Assembly (NCBI GenBank): GCA_028716365.1
Contig: JAQUPZ010000007.1
Span: forward strand, 248,001 to 312,000
Direction of reading: 5' to 3'
Length of the DNA: 64,000 nucleotides
From: Kiritimatiellia bacterium
Lineage (GTDB): Bacteria; Verrucomicrobiota; Kiritimatiellia; UBA8416; YA12-FULL-48-11
Shown piece by piece: positions 58,081 to 64,000 of the stretch; positions within the stretch are counted from its first letter, which is position 1, and each line of letters begins with the position of its first letter. A program made the position numbers and the translations under genes. The notes beneath the pieces were generated by a model. The model saw only the letters and a list, made by a program, of their open reading frames with translations. It did not search any database and was not told where the DNA came from.

Positions 58081-59127
58081 ATGAATTTCATTACTATGGT
58101 TTGCAAAAAATCAATCTTGTATGTTTTTATCCCCATACTTTTGTTTGGGGCCGGATGTTTGATGTCGACCTGTAGTCTTGTGGACGAATTAAATTCTCCG
58201 GATCCAGCGCAACGGCGTAGTGCTGTGATCGAAGTCGCACGCAAGAAATCGGCGGATAGTGTTCTGAATTTGACTAAGGCATTGAACGATTCGAATGCTG
58301 TGGTACGTCATACGGCGGCACGAGAACTCCGGAAGATGGGTATGCTGGCGATCGGGTCTTTAACTAAGGCCTTACAGAATTCCGACCCGGAAATCCGTAT
58401 GACAGCATTCCTTGCATTAAACGATCTGGGGATGTTGAAGATTGAGAATATCGCTTTTGCCATTAAGGATAATGACAGTGTGGCAATGCGTATGAGTGCC
58501 GTGGAGATATTGGCGAGAATGCCCCAATCAAAAGAAACAAGGGATTTACTTGGGATGGCGTCAAAGGACGAATCAAGGACGGTTAAGGAACTCGCATCAA
58601 AAGCGCTTAATTTCTTCCCGTTCTTTCGAGAAGCTGAGTCCATTCGGGACCATGCAGATCAGATAATCAATGTAATTCAGACAATTCCGCTACCTGCCGA
58701 TGGCTGGAAACTGAAGTTTGACCCGCAGAGAAATGGACATACACAGAAATGGTTTGTCCCTAAATTGGATGAAACAGACTGGGCTCCAGTGAGTATCGAC
58801 AGGTTCTGGGATGATTTCGGATTCAAAAACAACACGGGGATTGGCTGGTATCGCGGCCGGTTCGTATTGCCTGAGAAGCCGAAGATGAATGCCGTTGAAT
58901 TGAGTTTTGGAGCAGTCGACGAGACGGCCTGGATATGGATTAACGGTACGTATGCCGGACAGCACGATATTGGACCGAATGGAAGGGATGTATCATTCCG
59001 GATTGATGTCACATCGTTTTTAAAATGGGGCACGGAAAATCAGATCACTATCCGTGTGCTTAACACGGCAATGACAGGCGGCATCTGGAAACCCGTAACG
59101 CTTGAAGTGATCAGGCTTGGGAACTAA
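58081..59127 (+). CDS. HEAT-repeat lipoprotein with sugar-binding jelly roll
   Basis: 348 residues. Lipobox FGAGC lies near residue 25. About residues 33-195 are five HEAT-like repeats (PAQRRSAVIEVARKK; NAVVRHTAARELRKMG; DPEIRMTAFLALNDLG; SVAMRMSAVEILARM). The C-terminal ~150 residues match the sugar-binding jelly roll of GH2 enzymes (DETDWAPVSIDRFW, then GWYRGRFVLP, then AWIWINGTYAG), without a catalytic barrel. It may be an envelope-tethered adaptor holding glycan. The next gene starts 84 nt downstream. Confidence 0.78.
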   Translation: MNFITMVCKKSILYVFIPILLFGAGCLMSTCSLVDELNSPDPAQRRSAVIEVARKKSADSVLNLTKALNDSNAVVRHTAARELRKMGMLAIGSLTKALQNSDPEIRMTAFLALNDLGMLKIENIAFAIKDNDSVAMRMSAVEILARMPQSKETRDLLGMASKDESRTVKELASKALNFFPFFREAESIRDHADQIINVIQTIPLPADGWKLKFDPQRNGHTQKWFVPKLDETDWAPVSIDRFWDDFGFKNNTGIGWYRGRFVLPEKPKMNAVELSFGAVDETAWIWINGTYAGQHDIGPNGRDVSFRIDVTSFLKWGTENQITIRVLNTAMTGGIWKPVTLEVIRLGN

Positions 59128-59211
59128 AGATTGAGACAGGGAAGATTTCTCGCTGAATTCATTAGCGGTTTTAAATCATACTGGGTAACAGGTTTCAATA
59201 TGGAGGCGAAT

Positions 59212-62200
59212 ATGTCGATGGATATTTTCTTCTGCGGCAGGAAGTTGTCATGTGTAATTCTGATATCTTGCATGGTGTTTTCCGGAGGACAAGCACAGGA
59301 ACAAGAATTACAGCCATGGCAGAAACCATATAGTGGAGTTGAAGCAACTGGTGAATCAGTATTGGGATTATGGCAATTCTCGCCGGGTACTGAGACTGTG
59401 GATGCTTCGGGGAAAGGACATGACCTGAAACTGCGCGGTACGGGGATCTTCAATAAAGACGGTCATTTTGGTTCGTGTCTGGAGACTTTTGCATCTGTCA
59501 ATGGTGACAAAGCTACGGGTGCAGAGGTGGCGAACAGTACCGGTATGACACCAGCTGGCGCATTTACCCTCGAGATGTGGATCAAACCGAAGCCGGAATT
59601 TGAGGAATATACAAAGGGTGTTTGGTTGCTTGATAAGATGTATGTCAACTACAAGCATACATCTCCAAACATGGAGTATATGCGTGACTATGCTTTACTC
59701 CTCAACCAGCCTGTCAAGGGTGAGCGTACGCTTCTTGTGTATCTTGGTTTCAAAGATGATATGGTTTCGTATACTTCGCGACCTGTCCGGTTTGCGCCTG
59801 ATGTCTGGCATCATATTGCATTTACTTACGATGGGACCGGAGACGGCAGATTCTTCTGTGACGGCGAATCGATTGGAGGAGGTAATTATCCCGGCCGCAA
59901 GGCGGTTGTTCCTGGTACACGCTCCATTGTGATCGGTGATCGTATCGGCAGTAGTTATGGCGGGTTTCCGGGATTCATTTCGCAGGTACGTATCTGCAAC
60001 CGTGCCTTAAAATTCTATTCCGGCATGATTGGTCTTTCTGCTTCCGGCCGGACTTCTTTTATTCGTATGGAGAAGAATGGCCGTGCTGAATGGACGGTTG
60101 CCAGCAATATGGGTTCACCACTGGTTGGTGCCACACTTGTCGTGGATATTGCCGGCGTTGGTGTACAACGATTACCCATTCACACGGTTGAGGCGGGTAC
60201 TGAGCTAAAGCTAAATTCCATCATTGATACACGAGGCCGGCCCGGGCAGTACACGATGAATGGCAGGATTGAAGGAGCCGATGGCAAAGTGTTTGCATCC
60301 CAGGTTACTGTGCCTCTTACGATTGTACCCCGGCCATTACCGTTCCGGATGCCTGTGGTCATGTGGGGTGGACCGGACATCAGGGATGAAAAGGTGTTTC
60401 GAGTCGTAAAGCACATAGGATTTACACATAGTCTGAACAGTCCTCATGTGGATCAAGAGCGGATATGGAATACCGGTGAACCTAATGAAGCAGAATCAGA
60501 CGCTTCTTACAAGCAGTTGCTTGACTATGCCTTGGCCAATGACTACGGGATTGCCGCAAATCCCGGGCCAGCGCGGTGGATTGGTCAGACAAAAAAGGAG
60601 TTTTTGCGAGTGGATCGCAGTGGCAAGCCATACACTGATAAACATGTTGAAGTAAATCCCTGTGGTCTCTATCCAGGTGCGATTGATTTCTGTTACAACG
60701 TTGGCGCTTCGATTGCACGGAATTATGGTGCATATCCCGGTCTGCAGGCCGCGTTAATTCATTCGGAAGTTCGTGACAGTAGCCAGCTTTGTTTTCACGA
60801 ATGTGACCGGGCGGCTTTTCGAGCATATGCCGGATTTGATATCCCTGATCAGGTTAACAGCAAGCATGGTGTGAACTACAAGGGGATCAGTGATTTCCCG
60901 GCGGATCATATTATTCCGGACAATTATCCGTTACTTACTTATTACCGCTGGTTCTGGAAGCAGGGTGATGGGTGGAACCAGATTCATTCAGCAGTGCACC
61001 GAGGTCTGAAGTCCACGGGGAGAACAGACATATGGACCTGGTTTGATCCGGCTGTGCGGGTTCCGAGCGTGTATGGCAGTGGTGGTGAGGTCGACATGGT
61101 ATCACAATGGACTTATTCATACCCGGACCCAATCAGGATCGGCCTTGCTACGGATGAATTATTTACCATGGCGGGCGGATCGAAGACACCACAGAAGGTG
61201 ATGAAGATGACACAGATCATCTGGTACCGGACACAAACCGCGCCCAAACCCAAACCCGGCGAAGAAGGGAAAGCCCCCAAGTCGTCCTGGCAGGATACCG
61301 TTCCAGAAGCCGACTTCCTGACGATTGCTCCAGATCATTTGCGCGTAGCATTCTGGTCCATGATATCCCGACCCGTCAGGGGGATCATGTATCACGGCTG
61401 GCAGTCACTGGTGGATACCGGCGCAAAAAAGGGATATTGCTTCACGCATCCTGAAACGCAGGAAGTTCTGGCACAACTCACGCGTGATGTTGTGAAGCCG
61501 CTGGGACCAACACTGCTTCAAGTGCCGGATCGTAAAAGTGATATAGGCTATCTTGAAAGTTTTGCATCTCAGATGTTTGCCGGTAAAGGTTCTTGGGGTT
61601 GGAGCGGTGACGACATGTATCTCGTTATGCAGTATGCCCAGCTTCAGCCGCGGATTCTCTACGAAGAGACTGTTGTTGAGCGGGGATTGGACGGACTCAA
61701 AGTCCTCGTCATGCCCGATTGTGATGTACTGCCCAGGAGTGTGGCGGAAAAGGTGAAGAAGTTCCAGCAGAGCGGTGGTCTTGTTATTGCGGATGAATTT
61801 TTAACTCCAGCTATCGTTCCCGATATCCGTCTGGCCAAGTATAAACGTGTCGGTAAGGCAGATGTAGATAAAGCGGCTATTCAGGCTAAAGCTGCTGAGC
61901 TTCGAAAAGAACTTGACCCATTCTATCGACGCGCCTCGGATTCCTCGAACATCGATGTTATTACACGTGTCCGCCGTTATGATACGACGGATTACCTGTT
62001 TGCTGTTAATGACTTGCGCCAGTATGGAAATTATGTCGGGCAGTGGAGGTTGGTGATGGAGAAGGGTTTGTCGACCAGCTCATTGCTGTTGTTGGATCGC
62101 CCGGGTGGATATATATATGATCTGACTATAGGGAAAAACGTTCCGGCGGTTGTAAAAGACGGAAAATTGCAGATTGAACGTCACTTTGGACCAGGTGACG

Positions 62201-62529
62201 GTACGGTATTCATGATAACTGAGCGTGCAATTTCGGAAATCAAGTTGAAGATACCACGTAAAGTAAAACTCGGGAAATCGGCCGGTATCAGGATTACAGT
62301 GGTGGATAAGGATAATAAACCTATCGATGCAGTTATACCGGTACAGTTGGATGTATGTGATGCTGGAGGCAAGCCGGCTGAGTTCAGTGGTTTTTATGGC
62401 GCCAAAGACGGTCGTGTCGATGTGACGCTTGATTTGGCTGCTAACGATTCTCCGGGTGAATGGCGTATCAAGGTCAGGGAGCTTGCTTCGGGAAAGACAG
62501 CCGAACAAACTTTAAATGTAATGAAATAG
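59212..62529 (+). CDS. Secreted LamG/GH42-like glycosidase
   Basis: The track ORF starts at 59131. ATG 59212 (GGAGG 5 nt upstream) gives 1105 residues with a signal peptide ending near GGQAQ. A LamG jelly roll (~40-270; FTLEMWIKPKP, then VWHHIAFTYDGTGDGRFFCDG) is followed by a linker, then a TIM-barrel-like region (~400-770). It has AALIHSEVRDSS, a candidate acid/base Glu, and DIWTWFDPAVRVPS. Next is a beta-galactosidase trimerisation-like domain (GLKVLVMPDCDVLPRSVAEKVKKFQQSGGLVIADEF). A C-terminal Ig-like domain ends the protein. The GH42 relationship is by pattern only. Confidence 0.8.
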   Translation: MSMDIFFCGRKLSCVILISCMVFSGGQAQEQELQPWQKPYSGVEATGESVLGLWQFSPGTETVDASGKGHDLKLRGTGIFNKDGHFGSCLETFASVNGDKATGAEVANSTGMTPAGAFTLEMWIKPKPEFEEYTKGVWLLDKMYVNYKHTSPNMEYMRDYALLLNQPVKGERTLLVYLGFKDDMVSYTSRPVRFAPDVWHHIAFTYDGTGDGRFFCDGESIGGGNYPGRKAVVPGTRSIVIGDRIGSSYGGFPGFISQVRICNRALKFYSGMIGLSASGRTSFIRMEKNGRAEWTVASNMGSPLVGATLVVDIAGVGVQRLPIHTVEAGTELKLNSIIDTRGRPGQYTMNGRIEGADGKVFASQVTVPLTIVPRPLPFRMPVVMWGGPDIRDEKVFRVVKHIGFTHSLNSPHVDQERIWNTGEPNEAESDASYKQLLDYALANDYGIAANPGPARWIGQTKKEFLRVDRSGKPYTDKHVEVNPCGLYPGAIDFCYNVGASIARNYGAYPGLQAALIHSEVRDSSQLCFHECDRAAFRAYAGFDIPDQVNSKHGVNYKGISDFPADHIIPDNYPLLTYYRWFWKQGDGWNQIHSAVHRGLKSTGRTDIWTWFDPAVRVPSVYGSGGEVDMVSQWTYSYPDPIRIGLATDELFTMAGGSKTPQKVMKMTQIIWYRTQTAPKPKPGEEGKAPKSSWQDTVPEADFLTIAPDHLRVAFWSMISRPVRGIMYHGWQSLVDTGAKKGYCFTHPETQEVLAQLTRDVVKPLGPTLLQVPDRKSDIGYLESFASQMFAGKGSWGWSGDDMYLVMQYAQLQPRILYEETVVERGLDGLKVLVMPDCDVLPRSVAEKVKKFQQSGGLVIADEFLTPAIVPDIRLAKYKRVGKADVDKAAIQAKAAELRKELDPFYRRASDSSNIDVITRVRRYDTTDYLFAVNDLRQYGNYVGQWRLVMEKGLSTSSLLLLDRPGGYIYDLTIGKNVPAVVKDGKLQIERHFGPGDGTVFMITERAISEIKLKIPRKVKLGKSAGIRITVVDKDNKPIDAVIPVQLDVCDAGGKPAEFSGFYGAKDGRVDVTLDLAANDSPGEWRIKVRELASGKTAEQTLNVMK

Positions 62530-62556
62530 GCTGTTTGCGATTACAGGAATTGATTT

Positions 62557-63309
62557 ATGAATCCTGATCGAATGCAAAAGCAATTTTTCCGGAGGCTGGG
62601 TGATGCCGGGATGGTTTGTAGATTATTTGAGACTCTTCCGGATGTTTATTTTTTTGTCAAAAACAGCAAAGGACAGATAGTTGCTGCAAATGCAAACTTT
62701 GCGAAAAGAATGGGTGGTAAAGAGGAACGAGATATCATAGGGAAAACAGGTTTTGACCTTTGCCCGGAGGAACTTGCCAGGAAGTATGAAGCGGATGACC
62801 AGCAGGTCATGCAGACGGGCAAGGCTTTGATAAACCGTATAGAGTTGAACCAGGACAGCGATGGTTCTGTTGACTGGCTGGTTACGAATAAGATTCCTTT
62901 ATACGGTAAGAACGGCAAGACTATTGGGATTGCCGGAGTGGCAAGGAATGTAAAAGAAGCTGATATTTTTTTTCAGCCTTATGACCGGTTGGCAAAGGTG
63001 ATTCAACTAATTTCAAAAGAGTTCAACAGGAATATCAATGTTGCTGAACTGGCGGCTATGGTGCATATGTCGCTGAGTCAGTTTGAGCGGAAATTCCGAA
63101 AAGTATTCAGAATGTCACCTCGTCAATACATCATGAATACCAGAATAAATAATGCTTGCGTTAAAATGGGTGACAGTAGCAAGAGTCTCACTGAAATTGC
63201 CTTGGAGGTGGGTTTCTACGATCATAGTGCATTTACCAAGCAGTTTGTCGGATATATGGGCATGACACCCAAGGCTTACAGAAAGAAATTCATGCCGTCT
63301 TCGGAATGA
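62557..63309 (+). CDS. PAS-domain AraC family regulator
   Basis: 250 residues, no membrane segment. An N-terminal PAS fold (LPDVYFFVKNSKGQIVAANANFAKRMGG, then GKTGFDLCP, then IGIAGVARNVKE) is followed by an AraC double helix-turn-helix (NVAELAAMVHMSLSQFERKFRKVFRMSPRQYIMNTRI, then LTEIALEVGFYDHSAFTKQFVGYMGMTPKAYRKKF). The sensor is intracellular and could bind a small ligand or heme. It lies 27 nt after the LamG glycosidase and is likely to control the adjacent genes. Confidence 0.88.
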   Translation: MNPDRMQKQFFRRLGDAGMVCRLFETLPDVYFFVKNSKGQIVAANANFAKRMGGKEERDIIGKTGFDLCPEELARKYEADDQQVMQTGKALINRIELNQDSDGSVDWLVTNKIPLYGKNGKTIGIAGVARNVKEADIFFQPYDRLAKVIQLISKEFNRNINVAELAAMVHMSLSQFERKFRKVFRMSPRQYIMNTRINNACVKMGDSSKSLTEIALEVGFYDHSAFTKQFVGYMGMTPKAYRKKFMPSSE

Positions 63310-63318
63310 GAATTTTGT

Positions 63319-64000
63319 TCATCGTTGATTTCCATGATTCGCCACTTCCTGGAAGAGTTTCAGGGTCTTATCGACGGTTGTTCTTATATTGAAAACTGTG
63401 GTGATTCTATTTCGCGCATTTTCTCCCATATCATGTAGTTTATCAGGATGATCTGCCAAATAAGATATTGCTTTGGCTAGAGCCTGCGGGTCGCCGGGCG
63501 GAATAACCAAGCCGCTTTCATTATTTATTACCAACTCCGGCATACCTCCAACGTCAGTTACGATCGCTGGTACTCCCTGGGCCATTGCTTCAATTACGGA
63601 TCTTGGCAGACCCTCCCGGGCGACTGACGGCATGATAAAGACATTACAGGTTCCTGCGATTGCGGCTGCATCGTTGCGAATACCGGTGAAGTGAATCCGT
63701 TTGGAAATTGCCGGAGATGAGGCCAGCTGTGTTATCCTTGGATCTTTGACCTCTCCCACAAGAAGAAAATGGAAATCACGATTCGCAGGCAGGTGTTGAA
63801 CTGATTTTAAAAGGACATCAACACCTTTAACCGGACGCATGCTACCGGTAAAGCAGATGGTAAAGGCATTCTGTGGAATCCCGAAATTCGAGAGAGCGGG
63901 CGGCTTCATGACTGAATACCATGCTGGGTCATGTCCCTTGTAAATAGTTATAAGCCGTGATGACGGGATATTCAGCGAGAGTAAATATTTTCGGACGGCT
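63319..64000 (-). CDS. Glycosyltransferase family 4, C-terminal part (partial)
   Basis: The frame stays open through the right edge beyond the track's ATG at 63909, so the gene continues outside the window; about 226 residues are visible. The GT-B nucleotide-sugar-binding half is clear: FTGSMRPVKGVDVLLKSV, then LLVGEVKDPRI, then FTGIRNDAAAI, and the E-x7-E block EGLPRSVIEAMAQGVPAIVTDVGGMPELV. It transfers a sugar from a nucleotide donor, probably in polysaccharide or glycolipid assembly. It ends 9 nt from the convergent PAS-AraC gene. Confidence 0.88.
   Translation of the reverse strand, partial: AVRKYLLSLNIPSSRLITIYKGHDPAWYSVMKPPALSNFGIPQNAFTICFTGSMRPVKGVDVLLKSVQHLPANRDFHFLLVGEVKDPRITQLASSPAISKRIHFTGIRNDAAAIAGTCNVFIMPSVAREGLPRSVIEAMAQGVPAIVTDVGGMPELVINNESGLVIPPGDPQALAKAISYLADHPDKLHDMGENARNRITTVFNIRTTVDKTLKLFQEVANHGNQR

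Overview
The window looks like a chromosomal segment of a bacterium of the PVC superphylum (Lentisphaerota / Kiritimatiellota / Verrucomicrobiota-like). This is an inference from gene content: LamG, lamin-tail and CotH surface proteins, Tat-exported Gfo/Idh/MocA and sugar-isomerase-like proteins, a URO-D family protein beside a dehydrogenase, PQQ-propeller fusions, and many secreted esterases and glycosidases. No rRNA or other phylogenetic marker settles it. I see no insertion sequence, prophage, CRISPR array or rRNA.

Region by region. (1) 1-505 is the 3' end of a LamG-type secreted protein. (2) 717-5688 is a compact ABC importer operon: a fused double substrate-binding protein, a STAS-domain protein, a permease and an ATPase, with overlapping or nearly touching genes. 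(3) 5952-6028 is an initiator tRNA-fMet with two unusual identity positions, followed by a strong hairpin, then nadA and uvrB overlapping by 4 nt. (4) 9280-11619 (minus strand) holds a PHP phosphatase and a sigma54 enhancer-binding regulator. (5) 11811-27637 (plus strand) is a tightly packed operon reading away from that regulator. It encodes a methyltransferase, a short Cys-rich ORF, a radical SAM/SPASM-like enzyme, an LplT-PlsC-acyl-ACP-synthetase fusion, a WPL/LPLYY-repeat lipoprotein, a PlsY homologue, a GNAT-aminotransferase fusion, a CPBP-like membrane protein, an alpha/beta hydrolase, a DUF2339 and a DUF3999 protein. A near-consensus -24/-12 sigma54 promoter (11735-11750) and a perfect 9+9 palindrome about 119 bp upstream of its predicted start lie in the divergent gap. 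I read this as a self-contained sigma54-controlled envelope-lipid system, and it is the best candidate for something undescribed here.

(6) 27683-63309 is a secreted/periplasmic carbohydrate-degradation region: esterases, a methyltransferase-PQQ fusion, a Tat lipoprotein with a glycosidase-like barrel, Gfo/Idh dehydrogenases, a GH2 beta-galactosidase, a 1768-residue CotH/lamin-tail protein, a URO-D protein with a Tat Gfo/Idh, an AraC regulator divergent from two Tat-exported fucose-isomerase-like paralogues, an IclR regulator, a PIG-L deacetylase, a HEAT/jelly-roll lipoprotein, a LamG/GH42-like glycosidase and a PAS-AraC regulator. Housekeeping genes (prmA, an ABC-F ATPase) are interspersed. 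Several sigma70-like promoters with TTGAC-type -35 boxes, two of them nearly identical over about 38 bp, precede these genes. (7) 63319-64000 (minus) is the C-terminal part of a GT4 glycosyltransferase running off the right edge.

Functions are assigned from sequence motifs read by eye and from family knowledge; no database search was run.
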